The notes: generated by a model not told the origin, from the letters alone. Shown: positions 1-6,310, numbered from the stretch's first letter. The stretch: DNA of 10,749 nucleotides from Holophagae bacterium (GCA_030609785.1 JAUWTC010000044.1:1-10749), one strand, 5' to 3'. Translations and numbers: made by a program.

Positions 1-2
1 GA

Positions 3-173
3 GGGTGGCCCGTGCCTGAAGACATCATCAACCGTCGACTCGGCGCATTCAGCGATCTCAGCCGCATTGAGGTTGACGGTGGCCATCATGTCCACCTGAC
101 ACATCCGGAACGAGTGGCGGATGCGGTGGCGGGGTTTCTGGATGGAAGGCGCCGCGATTGCGGTCACGGATAA
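3..173 (+). CDS. Alpha/beta hydrolase, C-terminal fragment (5' truncated by window edge)
   Basis: The open frame runs in from the left edge and ends at TAA 171-173, leaving 56 visible residues. The stretch DGGHHVHLTHPERVADAVAGF matches the C-terminal signature of alpha/beta-hydrolase-fold enzymes. In that fold the catalytic histidine sits in a G-G-H-H context just before a final helix of the type P-E-x-V-A-x-x-V-x-x-F; here it is probably the codon at 84-86. The nucleophile and acid residues lie outside the window, so the substrate cannot be named and esterase, lipase or haloalkane-type hydrolase are all possible. The tail after the helix (LDGRRRDCGHG) is short and arginine-rich, as expected of a surface-exposed end. 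No terminator-like hairpin with a T run follows; the repeat element starts about 18 bases after the stop. Confidence 0.72.
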   Translation, partial: GWPVPEDIINRRLGAFSDLSRIEVDGGHHVHLTHPERVADAVAGFLDGRRRDCGHG

Positions 174-194
174 CGGACGCGGCCCCTGATGCGG

Positions 195-215
195 TCGCGG
201 TTCGCGGTTCGCGGT
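195..215 (+). repeat. Tandem heptamer TCGCGGT, three exact copies
   Basis: TCGCGGT occurs three times without interruption at 195-201, 202-208 and 209-215, with partial units on both sides (GCGGT before, CGC after). It overlaps the left inverted end of copy A. Copy B has only a single unit at the equivalent place, so the array looks like a local expansion by slippage. Confidence 0.8.
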
Positions 216-283
216 CGCTGACCTCGGCTCCTGATTGCCATCCCCGGCCTTCGGGAGCGCGCAAGCGCGCCCCCGCTCGGCCC

Positions 284-339
284 TTTTCCTCAAGGGGCGT
301 CTGTGTCGGCATCGGAAGAACTCCGCCCCTTGAGGAAAA
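284..339 (+). repeat. Perfect 16-bp inverted repeat with 24-nt loop, inside copy A
   Basis: TTTTCCTCAAGGGGCG at 284-299 is the exact reverse complement of CGCCCCTTGAGGAAAA at 324-339, with 24 bases between (300-323). A 16-bp stem with no mismatch could form in RNA or in extruded DNA. It is not followed by a T run beyond the four A/T of the stem, so a plain rho-independent terminator is less likely. The counterpart in copy B is at 2494-2545 with the same loop length. Confidence 0.85.
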
Positions 340-546
340 CGACCTCGGCGGCCTACGGCGTCGGCCGAGATGCGATCGCCGAAGCGCTCCCCGGGGATTG
401 CCACCCTATGCATTGTTCGCAACTGTACGAATGGCGTTAGGTTTCCTTGAAAACAATGCAAAGAGTGGCACGTCCCGTCCGGCATTTTCTGGCGCTCTTG
501 GTTTTTGGGGTACTCGTCGGCTTCAGCGTCAGTGAACCGCGACCGT

Positions 547-829
547 TAACCTCGGCAGCGACCGCGTCCGCCAACCACGTCAGCGTCCGGTGACAGGGGC
601 CGCGAAGGAGCTCGGCACGCCGTGCCCAGCCACATCAGGATCTGAACGAACACCGTTGGATGCAATATTTGTTTTCGTTGAATCTGCTTTCGGCAGCGTG
701 GACTGGATTCGTAACCTACTGTAGGCTAGGGACATGGAGAAAGCAGGGCCCGTGCAACATAACAACCGGTCGATAAATAGGTTGCGTATCTGCAACAGAA
801 TTCGTTAGGAATCAACTGAGGGAGCCCCT
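547..829. other. Intergenic stretch with small dyads, no gene seen
   Basis: No ORF here has recognisable protein features; the minus-strand frame over 580-795 is low in family character and looks incidental. Two small structures are visible. GGCACG-C-CGTGCC at 614-626 is a near-perfect palindrome. Just before the lipoprotein gene, CAACC (763-767) can pair with GGTTG (780-784), while GTTGC (781-785) can pair with GCAAC (792-796). These are mutually exclusive short hairpins that could form in the leader RNA. The arms are only 5 bp, so they may be chance. No convincing -35/-10 pair was found for the downstream gene. Confidence 0.4.
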
Positions 830-1285
830 GTGAAACGCACAACCGTACCGACCGCAATTTCCTTACTCGTTGCATTACTGTTTCTTTTTGGGTGCGGGGA
901 CGATCTTGAGAAACCTGACAAAGCGCTCATCGTCACCGGAGTTGAGGAGTTAGGTGGAGCCACAGTTACACTTGATGGTGTACCACTCGGATCTCTTGAA
1001 ACTGTTGAAAAACCCCCGGAGATTTTGATTTGGGTCCTATCTCGAATAACTGGGAACAGAGGTCCATACGAAGATGACCACGAAACCGTAGCGTTGATAT
1101 TTGACCTTGAAGGAACTGTCCCAGGGGCCCACCTGGTTGTTATCAACCACCCGGACTATCAACCGATCGAGAAGCCCTTCAACTATCCTGAGAATATGGT
1201 CATGAATCCTGAACAGCCGAAGTCCGGCGTGGTTTTTCTTGCGTGCACAGAATTCGACTTGATTCCAGCCTCAAGCGCAGAATGA
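830..1285 (+). CDS. Small lipoprotein with PEGA-like / carboxypeptidase-regulatory-like fold
   Basis: The frame encodes 151 residues from a GTG start preceded by a GAGGGAG ribosome binding site (818-824) and ends at TGA 1283-1285. The N-terminus has basic residues, then a hydrophobic segment (about 6-20) and a lipobox L-F-G-C with the lipidated cysteine at residue 22. A G-D-D follows, so the mature protein probably sits on the outer membrane facing the periplasm. About residues 43-58, G-A-T-V-T-L-D-G-V-P-L-G resembles the strand pair of PEGA domains. About residues 103-115, P-G-A-H-L-V-V-I-N-H-P-D-Y resembles the closing strands, which suggests a single degenerate beta-sandwich. No catalytic motif is seen and the function is unknown. 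Base composition is clearly lower in G+C than queC or the propeller gene (about 48% over four hand-counted lines), which points to acquisition from elsewhere. Confidence 0.75.
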   Translation: MKRTTVPTAISLLVALLFLFGCGDDLEKPDKALIVTGVEELGGATVTLDGVPLGSLETVEKPPEILIWVLSRITGNRGPYEDDHETVALIFDLEGTVPGAHLVVINHPDYQPIEKPFNYPENMVMNPEQPKSGVVFLACTEFDLIPASSAE

Positions 1286-1520
1286 AAAGTCTCAATGATG
1301 CCCACATGATTCCTGACACCTCTGAGGCCCCTCCCTTCAAGGCCGAAGTTTTCCCAAGCTGAGAGCGCTGAGTCTTTGGTGTTTTGAAGGAGTCCTATCG
1401 GTTTCGGAGCAGCTCTGCGCAGTTTTTGTCGGTATCAGGCGAGCTGGTTGCTGCCCGCAAATCGACTGGTCGACGGCTGATGGGCCGGCAATCCAGCGGC
1501 AATGCCAGCGCCTCAGGGGT

Positions 1521-1538
1521 TACAATGGGAGCGGGAGG
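1521..1538 (+). promoter_or_regulatory. Candidate -10 box and ribosome binding site of hicBA
   Basis: TACAAT at 1521-1526 matches five of six bases of the sigma-70 -10 consensus. A start about seven bases later would leave a leader of roughly 13 bases containing the strong Shine-Dalgarno GGGAGGTG (1531-1538), 7 bases before the hicB ATG. No good -35 hexamer lies 16-18 bases upstream (GGCAAT is the nearest), so the -10 assignment is tentative. The ribosome binding site is clear and decides the hicB start. The preceding spacer 1286-1520 shows no gene. Confidence 0.4.
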
Positions 1539-1545
1539 TGACCGC

Positions 1546-1743
1546 ATGAAATACAACGTTGCCTTGAAAAAGTCTGAAGAGGGATACAGCGTATCGGTTC
1601 CTGGATTGCCAGGATGCTGGTCGCAAGGGGGAACCGAGGAAGAAGCACTTTCGAATATTGGGGAAGCGATTCTTGAGTACCTAGAGGTTGCACAAGAGTT
1701 GGCAGAAAAGGCCGAACTCAGAGAAATCGAAGTTGCGGTATAG
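1546..1743 (+). CDS. hicB: HicB-family antitoxin (short form)
   Basis: The product is 65 residues. Its core, G-Y-S-V-S-V-P-G-L-P-G-C-W-S-Q-G followed by T-E-E-E-A-L-S-N-I-x-E-A-I, is the diagnostic partial RNase-H-like fold of HicB antitoxins, which bind and block the HicA mRNA interferase. The frame stays open upstream to about 1384. ATG 1546 is nonetheless preferred: it has a GGGAGGTG site 7 bases upstream, and the family begins right at this K-Y-x-V-x-L strand. The protein stops after the helix (residues about 30-57). It therefore lacks the C-terminal helix-turn-helix or ribbon-helix-helix that many HicB proteins use to repress their own operon. It lies 3 bases ahead of hicA, so the two are surely co-transcribed. 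Family confidence is high; functionality is inferred. Confidence 0.9.
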   Translation: MKYNVALKKSEEGYSVSVPGLPGCWSQGGTEEEALSNIGEAILEYLEVAQELAEKAELREIEVAV

Positions 1744-1746
1744 GTC

Positions 1747-1959
1747 GTGCCAAAGATTCCGGGTGTAAATCACCTTGATGCGGTCCGTGCCCTTAAGAAG
1801 GCTGGGTTTCGGATTGCCAGACAGGGCGGCCACATCGTCATGACTGACGGTGCGAGAATTGTTACCGTCCCACGGCATAACCCGGTCAATGCATTCACCA
1901 TGGGCGGGATTGCACGTGATGCTGGATTAACTCCGCAGGAGTTCCGTAATCTACTGTGA
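1747..1959 (+). CDS. hicA: HicA-family mRNA interferase toxin
   Basis: The product is 70 residues from a GTG start. The pattern A-V-R-A-L-K-K-A-G-F-R-I-A-R-Q-G-G-H-I-V-M, then V-T-V-P-R-H-N-P-V, then G-L-T-P-Q-E-F, is the full HicA double-stranded-RNA-binding-like fold. The catalytic histidine is in G-G-H-I-V-M, about residue 29. HicA cleaves mRNA independently of translation and arrests growth until neutralised by HicB. No good Shine-Dalgarno precedes GTG 1747, and only 3 bases separate it from the hicB stop. Translation probably depends on ribosomes terminating on hicB, which would keep antitoxin in excess. The antitoxin-first order is one of the two common orders in this family. All core motifs look intact, so the toxin is probably active. 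Confidence 0.93.
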   Translation: MPKIPGVNHLDAVRALKKAGFRIARQGGHIVMTDGARIVTVPRHNPVNAFTMGGIARDAGLTPQEFRNLL

Positions 1960-2199
1960 CTAGGCCTCACTGCAGCGGTCACTGATCGCTGGCATGTCCA
2001 GTGCGAACAAAAACCCAAAGGCACCGGCCATGCCAACAACCAGTGCTGCTGAGTTCAATCGTTATGGGGTGGCTGGGCATGAGATCCGCCGGCACCAACC
2101 CCTGAGATGTGAAGCCATAGACTGTACCGCCGTCGGTGAGGAGTGCTCCCTAATTCTTGCGCGATCGATGACCTCAGAGTCCGCGTAGGAAAGGTACCA
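1960..2199. other. Intergenic stretch after hicA, no supported gene
   Basis: Nothing recognisable is encoded here on either strand. A weak dyad CAGCG (1973-1977) / CGCTG (1987-1991) follows the hicA stop but has no T run, so a terminator call is not justified. On the minus strand a short frame over roughly 1971-2040 reads as a hydrophobic helix (LVVGMAGAFGFLFAL). It lacks a supported start and any downstream domain, and may be a gene remnant or chance. Confidence 0.35.
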
Positions 2200-2231
2200 G
2201 GCACGCCCCGTCGGAGGTATCTGGCGCTCTT
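2200..2231 (+). repeat. Fragment of the structured repeat (tail segment, copy C)
   Basis: GGCACGCCCCGTCGG (2200-2214), eight bases, then GGCGCTCTT (2223-2231) matches the tail block of copy A at 467-499 in the same orientation. The first 15 bases are also an exact inverted match to 2351-2365 inside copy B. Only the tail module is clear; the remainder of a third copy could not be traced. It lies just outside the left end of copy B, so B may have inserted into or beside an older copy. Confidence 0.6.
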
Positions 2232-2241
2232 ATTTGCCGAA

Positions 2242-2618
2242 GCGGTCGCAGTTCCTGGCCCTGTCAACCGGCGTTGACCCAGCAACTTGGCGCCGCCCAC
2301 AATCAATCGGCAGGGCCGACGCAGACGCCAAACCATGAGAGCGCCCCTTTCCGACGGGGCGTGCCGTACACAGCTTTTCCCTCCGGCAGACTTCCCGGTA
2401 GCTGTGTCGTTGCGGGAAAGGCTGTGTGGGGCAACCCTCGGCGAGCGCTTCAGCGACCGTATCTTGGCCAACGCCGAAGGCCGCCGAGGCCGTTTCCTGG
2501 AGGGGCGGTGCTCTCCAGACACCTGAAATGACGCCCCTCCGGGAAGCGACCGAGTTGGAGTGGCGAAGACACTCCAGAAGGCCGGGGCTGGGAATCAGGG
2601 TCAGCAAACCGCGACCGC
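2242..2618 (-). repeat. Structured dispersed repeat, copy B, inverted relative to A (377 bp)
   Basis: Read on the minus strand, this block is colinear with 191-546 through three homologous segments (24/27, about 67/81, and the tail block). Its ends form an inverted pair, GCGGTCGCAGTT at 2242-2253 and AACCGCGACCGC at 2607-2618, with 11 of 12 positions pairing, equivalent to the ends of copy A. A hairpin with a 24-base loop is conserved. It also contains GTCAAC-CGGC-GTTGAC at 2263-2278. No transposase or other protein is encoded inside. Its right end stops about 30 bases before the predicted queC promoter, so it sits close against that gene. The exact boundaries are inferred. Confidence 0.62.
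2494..2545 (-). repeat. Hairpin of copy B with covarying stem and 24-nt loop
   Basis: GGAGGGGCG (2499-2507) pairs perfectly with CGCCCCTCC (2532-2540), leaving a 24-base loop. One T/G mismatch (2498 and 2541) then separates a further four pairs (2494-2497 with 2542-2545). Compared with the copy A stem, two adjacent base pairs are replaced on both sides (A-T by G-C and C-G by G-C), so pairing is kept although the sequence changed. Confidence 0.75.
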
Positions 2619-2648
2619 GGCAGGAGGGGCGTTGGTCGCCAGCGCCCT

Positions 2649-2683
2649 TTGGTACTTACCAAGATCACGGTATCCTCACAATT
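2649..2683 (+). promoter_or_regulatory. Candidate queC promoter giving a leaderless transcript
   Basis: TTGGTA (2649-2654), 16 bases, then TATCCT (2671-2676) fit a sigma-70 promoter at four of six positions each. Transcription would start around 2683-2684, that is at the A of the queC ATG. No purine-rich Shine-Dalgarno exists in the 25 bases before that ATG, which agrees with leaderless translation. The -35 hexamer is also the left half of the small dyad TTGGTA-CT-TACCAA (2649-2662), a possible regulator site. Confidence 0.38.
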
Positions 2684-3391
2684 ATGGAGAGCACGTCACG
2701 AAACCTGCCCGCAGCCATCCTGCTCTCCGGGGGTCTCGATTCCGCCACGGTCCTGGCCATCGCCCGTGCCCGGGGCTGCGTCTGCCACTGCCTGACGATC
2801 AACTATGGCCAGCGTCACCGGATTGAGTTGGATGCCGCCCGCCAGGTTGCCAAGGCCCTGGGCGCGACAAGCCACCGCACTGTCGAGATGGACCTTCGAA
2901 CGATCGGGGGTTCGGCCTTGACCGACGCCATCGACGTACCCAAGGACCGCGAAGTAAATGACGAAGTTCCAGTCACCTACGTGCCCGCCCGCAACGCCGT
3001 CATGCTCTCCCTGCTGCTGGGTCTGGCCGAAGTCCTCGGCGCCGCCGATCTGTTCATCGGCGCCAACGCCGTCGACTATTCCGGCTACCCCGACTGCCGG
3101 CCGGCCTTCCTGGAGGCCTTCGAACGCATGGCCGCACTCGCCACCGTCGCCGGGGCTGAGAAGGGTGTCAGGTATCGCGTCCATGCTCCGCTCCTCGACC
3201 TGACCAAGGCCGAGATCATCCGCACCGGGACCGACCTCGGCCTGGACTACGGTCTGACCTGGTCCTGCTACGACCCGACGCCATCCAAACTCGCCTGCGG
3301 GCGCTGTGATTCCTGCATTCTGAGACGCCGGGGCTTCGAAGAGGCCGGGATCCCCGATCCGACCAAATACACTGGGGGGCTAGGACGCTAG
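2684..3391 (+). CDS. queC: 7-cyano-7-deazaguanine synthase (preQ0 synthase)
   Basis: The 235-residue protein matches the usual QueC length of about 220-235. It converts 7-carboxy-7-deazaguanine to preQ0 with ATP and ammonia, in the cytoplasm, on the route to queuosine in tRNA wobble positions. The ATP-pyrophosphatase P-loop S-G-G-L-D-S is at residues 15-20, followed by N-Y-G-Q-R-H at 40-45. The family block V-T-Y-V-P-A-R-N is near 97-104, and [17 protein letters not shown] near 124-140. The four zinc cysteines are present at 195, 205, 208 and 211 (W-S-C, then A-C-G-R-C-D-S-C). The frame is open upstream into the repeat, but ATG 2684 fits the family start, which lies just before the first strand. 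No other queuosine gene is in view. It is convergent with the peptidase gene, 96 bases apart. Confidence 0.96.
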   Translation: MESTSRNLPAAILLSGGLDSATVLAIARARGCVCHCLTINYGQRHRIELDAARQVAKALGATSHRTVEMDLRTIGGSALTDAIDVPKDREVNDEVPVTYVPARNAVMLSLLLGLAEVLGAADLFIGANAVDYSGYPDCRPAFLEAFERMAALATVAGAEKGVRYRVHAPLLDLTKAEIIRTGTDLGLDYGLTWSCYDPTPSKLACGRCDSCILRRRGFEEAGIPDPTKYTGGLGR

Positions 3392-3487
3392 GTAGCTTGG
3401 AAGCTGGGACGTCAGCCTGCAGTTCTCACCAGTATCCGGCTGGGAGGCAACGACACAGGTCTCCTAGGCAGGCCACAGGATTCAGCA

Positions 3488-6190
3488 TCAAGGTGCAAGG
3501 TCCGGCGATAGTTGATCCGACCGGAGCCTGAAAGCACCCATCCCGTCGTATCCGGCCTCTTCGTTCCAGACGTAAACCCGCACCGAGTCAACCGCGTCTT
3601 TTTCACCGGCGGGCCGGTAGCCCGCTCTGAGCCACGCGTCTGTTACCGCCAACTCCTCGCTGTGGAGAACCTTCGCCGCACTATCGAGCCAGTCGACGAT
3701 GGCCCGGCCGGCAAAGCCCTCCTTGGACACGGTCACGACAATCTCCCACCCCTCGGCGCTCTTATCCGTTTCGGCGATCTCGAGCGAGTACTTCGGAATC
3801 GCCAATTTAAGCGCAGGGTCTCCGAGGTAATTATATTTCTCGACCTGACCCTCGGTCTTGAGCCGCCGCTTCGCGTGGAGTATCGCTTCGCCGATTGTGC
3901 CGGCCGAGGTCAGCTCTTCGATCAGCAGGTCGCTATATTCCGGGTTCGAGCTGACCTTCCAGCTGGCGCCAAAAAAGCCAATGGCGCCTCGGTCTTCGAG
4001 ACGCAAGAATCTCTCGCCAATCGAATCGGCTGTCGGATGGTCGAAGGGAGCCGACCAACAAGTCATGCTGAGCACCAGAGGCAGTTTGGCCGTCGGCTTG
4101 AGTTCGTGGAGGTCGTCGAAGGTGAAGAGATCATAGTTGTTCTTGTGGGTCGCGGAACCGGTACGCCAGACATAGCGGGCGCCATGGCCGAAGAAATGAA
4201 CCAGGAGCTGGCCCCGATCGAGAGCATGCCGCAAGGGGTTCTGGGTGAGTTCCGTGGGCTCCTCACCTTCGGTTGGATAGAGCTTGACCGAGGCATAGCC
4301 ATTCGTCGCTACGGCTTCCGCAATGTCGTTGCTGGCATTCTGCATATACGAACTCATATCGGAGAGCCACAGGATGTTCCGACGCCACGGGCCGACATCG
4401 CTTTGGTTGCCGTACCGGAGGCTCTTATCGACGATGGCTGTGACTTCCTCAGGCTCGGCGACCGGAAAACGGCCGATAGCCATATCAGGCAGATGGTCCT
4501 CCCCGTCCACGGAAACGAAGAAGTTGTCGCTCGCGGAGTGCCCCCGGAAACCCTCCTCGTAAGCCGACGTCGGAATGAGGTTGCGGTGAGACAACGTCAA
4601 CTCCGGAGAGTAGGGCGCGCCACCTTTGTACGTGGTGCCGATCCCCTCCGCATCCCAGCTGGCGTCGCCCACCAGCAGAACAAATCGCGGAGCCGGGCCC
4701 TGCCACTCGTGGTAGGCAAACTTCAGAAAATCGCGAATGGCGCCGGGATGGACGATCGAGTCGTTGAACTCGTCGTAAATGTCGTCTACCGCCACGACAG
4801 CCACTTCGAGGCCCCGCCGACGATGAAATGCTGCCAACGGCTCAATAGCCCGGAGCAATCGCGGATGGGCAATGATGATGTAGTCGGCTTGGCGAGAGTT
4901 ATCCCTGAGGCGGGAAGGGCGTTCGAGCTCGACGGCGACCGGGGGCAGGAGCGCAGTCTCGGTCTTGACCACATAGAAAACGGACTCCTCAGGTGGCACA
5001 TAGAAATGATAGAGGGATGTTTCTTGGAAATTCTCGATCTCCATGTTGCGGCTGTCGAAGCGCGACCCCCCAGCACCGTAGACCAGCAAGGGCGCCCCGA
5101 GAGCGGAGGTGAGGCGAACCTTCGCTGGGGAACGGCGACTGCCTGAGAGGGGCTGGGCCAAGACGAGACGCTGCGGCTCGGAGCCAATCCACGACCCGCC
5201 AGACTCAGAGTGGGCTTCCGGAGGGGGATGGCGAATCTCGATCCAGTTGAGTAGCACCATATCGATCAACGAATCGGTCGAGGTGGGCAGCTGGCGCCGG
5301 GGGACTTTGAGCTCCAGAATATTGAGAGCTTCAGGCTTGACCAGCTCAGCGGGGACCTCCGCCACTTCGATCACGTGGCTCTCGCGTCCGTCCCATTCGC
5401 CGAAGCCTATCAACTGGCCGTTGAGAAAGAGCTCAACCCGGTGATCGGGAATCGACCCTCTTTGCCTGCGGCTGGCGGTTGACCATCCCCGCAGCTGAAC
5501 AGCCAGGGAAAGGGGCTTCGAGCCCGCCCTGAAACGCCCCAACCGGAATTCGTGCCGGAAGGGTTCGGGATCGATGTGACTGAGGCGTTCCCAGAACCGG
5601 GGCTCTGGAGATTCGCCGTCGGGCCCCGAGAAATGCACCATGAAGTTGTTCAATTCCACGTGCATTTCGACTTCCAGATGCGCCGGTTCCACCGCCCTGA
5701 TCGCCGCTTGCGGCAGCGCCGGCGACGACATCCGCAGACCCTGGGACCCGTCGAGAGCCAGATGATAGACGTTGAGGAGGGTGTACTCGTTATGAAACGA
5801 CCGATGCCCCGCCAACCGCTCGCCGACGAACTCGATCCAATCACCCGGGCCGAAGCGGCCGTCGTCGCCGTCGGCGACCCAGATCGGCACCTCTGCGCCA
5901 CGGTGGGTGAGGGCAAAATCCTGCGAGCCGATCCTGCCGGCCTTGAGCCCGGCTTCCTGAAGGTCTTCGTAGGTGACCCGATAGGCGCCGGGTTCGGTGA
6001 GGTAGATCTTGAAAACCTGCGACCCGGGGTCTCTGGCCAGCAGCAGCGCCAGCAATACCAGAAGGAAGACCCCGCCGGCGATCAGGATCCGGCTGCGAGG
6101 AAAAGACAAAAGGCCCGATTTTCCCAGTTGGCCGGAATCGGGGCGGGGGCTCCGATCAGGGTCGACGGTCTGTCCGGTTTCATATTCCAT
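3488..6190 (-). CDS. Membrane-anchored C25 (gingipain-like) cysteine peptidase
   Basis: From ATG 6190 the product is 900 residues; an in-frame GTG at 6247, with an AGGAA 9 bases upstream, would add 19. A hydrophilic N-terminus ending in R-S-R precedes one transmembrane helix (about 35-52), so the bulk should face the periplasm. Residues 55-430 form beta-rich segments (L-T-E-P-G-A-Y-R-V-T near the start) seen in C25 family leader regions. The caspase-like peptidase domain spans about 436-796. It includes F-V-L-L-V-G-D-A-S, the substrate-loop region, and the catalytic dyad His669 (F-F-G-H-G) and Cys711 (S-M-T-C-W-S; codon 4058-4060). It ends at Y-N-Y-L-G-D-P-A-L, a hallmark of C25 proteins. A C-terminal beta domain follows. 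No secretion-system sorting tail is visible. It lies 120 bases (or 63) downstream of the sensor gene on the same strand and is probably co-transcribed. Substrate unknown. Confidence 0.88.
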   Translation of the reverse strand: MEYETGQTVDPDRSPRPDSGQLGKSGLLSFPRSRILIAGGVFLLVLLALLLARDPGSQVFKIYLTEPGAYRVTYEDLQEAGLKAGRIGSQDFALTHRGAEVPIWVADGDDGRFGPGDWIEFVGERLAGHRSFHNEYTLLNVYHLALDGSQGLRMSSPALPQAAIRAVEPAHLEVEMHVELNNFMVHFSGPDGESPEPRFWERLSHIDPEPFRHEFRLGRFRAGSKPLSLAVQLRGWSTASRRQRGSIPDHRVELFLNGQLIGFGEWDGRESHVIEVAEVPAELVKPEALNILELKVPRRQLPTSTDSLIDMVLLNWIEIRHPPPEAHSESGGSWIGSEPQRLVLAQPLSGSRRSPAKVRLTSALGAPLLVYGAGGSRFDSRNMEIENFQETSLYHFYVPPEESVFYVVKTETALLPPVAVELERPSRLRDNSRQADYIIIAHPRLLRAIEPLAAFHRRRGLEVAVVAVDDIYDEFNDSIVHPGAIRDFLKFAYHEWQGPAPRFVLLVGDASWDAEGIGTTYKGGAPYSPELTLSHRNLIPTSAYEEGFRGHSASDNFFVSVDGEDHLPDMAIGRFPVAEPEEVTAIVDKSLRYGNQSDVGPWRRNILWLSDMSSYMQNASNDIAEAVATNGYASVKLYPTEGEEPTELTQNPLRHALDRGQLLVHFFGHGARYVWRTGSATHKNNYDLFTFDDLHELKPTAKLPLVLSMTCWSAPFDHPTADSIGERFLRLEDRGAIGFFGASWKVSSNPEYSDLLIEELTSAGTIGEAILHAKRRLKTEGQVEKYNYLGDPALKLAIPKYSLEIAETDKSAEGWEIVVTVSKEGFAGRAIVDWLDSAAKVLHSEELAVTDAWLRAGYRPAGEKDAVDSVRVYVWNEEAGYDGMGAFRLRSDQLSPDLAP

Positions 6191-6310
6191 TCGGCGGATG
6201 GTAACACAGGGCAAGGGGGCAGAAATGGCGCGAAAGCACAAGCACACACTGCGGAATTCCTGACCCGCCCCAGTATTCTAAGCCCACTGGTGACTGTTTT
6301 CGCGACCTGA

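Larger units (their letters stand above)
191..546 (+). repeat. Structured dispersed repeat, copy A (MITE-like, 356 bp)
   Basis: This block has a homologue in reverse orientation at 2242-2618. Three colinear blocks were aligned by hand. Bases 231-257 match the reverse complement of 2572-2598 at 24 of 27 positions. Bases 324-404 match the reverse complement of 2428-2507 at about 67 of 81 columns. Bases 467-499 match the reverse complement of 2338-2365 and also the forward strand at 2200-2231. The ends are inverted copies: GCGGTCGCGGTT at 191-202 and AACCGCGACCGT at 535-546, 11 of 12 pairing. It carries an internal 16-bp perfect inverted repeat. No convincing ORF or transposase was seen inside. 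No target-site duplication is evident. The boundaries rest on the end repeats and are inferred. Confidence 0.65.

Noticed and set aside
158..535. 125-codon frame across repeat copy A as a gene
   Set aside because: No protein family features. Copy B differs by gaps that would not preserve a frame, and the conservation fits a stem rather than codons.
420..830. Integron attC site, suggested by toxin-antitoxin cargo, GTTAGGT at 436-442 and GTTAGGA at 804-810
   Set aside because: No matching RYYYAAC partner at proper spacing was found, the second lacks the required last base, and no integrase is present.
1384..1545. N-terminal extension of HicB by 54 codons
   Set aside because: The extension is low in family character. 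ATG 1546 has a strong Shine-Dalgarno and matches the usual HicB start.
1971..2040. Minus-strand hydrophobic peptide as a gene remnant
   Set aside because: Short, no ribosome binding site, no downstream domain; chance cannot be excluded.
2426..2683. N-terminal extension of QueC by 86 codons
   Set aside because: It runs through repeat copy B, and QueC proteins begin just before the P-loop strand, as from ATG 2684.
3392..3487. Terminator between convergent queC and the peptidase gene
   Set aside because: Only the small dyad AGCTT-GG-AAGCT (3394-3405) is seen, with no T run on either strand.
3512..5146. 544-codon open frame on the + strand opposite the C25 peptidase gene
   Set aside because: It lies wholly antisense to a gene with clear catalytic motifs. 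Its translation shows no family pattern, and long antisense frames are common in GC-rich DNA.
6270..6300. Hairpin CCAGT/ACTGG followed by TGACTGTTTT as a terminator
   Set aside because: The T-rich side faces the + direction, where no gene ends. The genes on both sides run on the minus strand, and the arms are only 5 bp.
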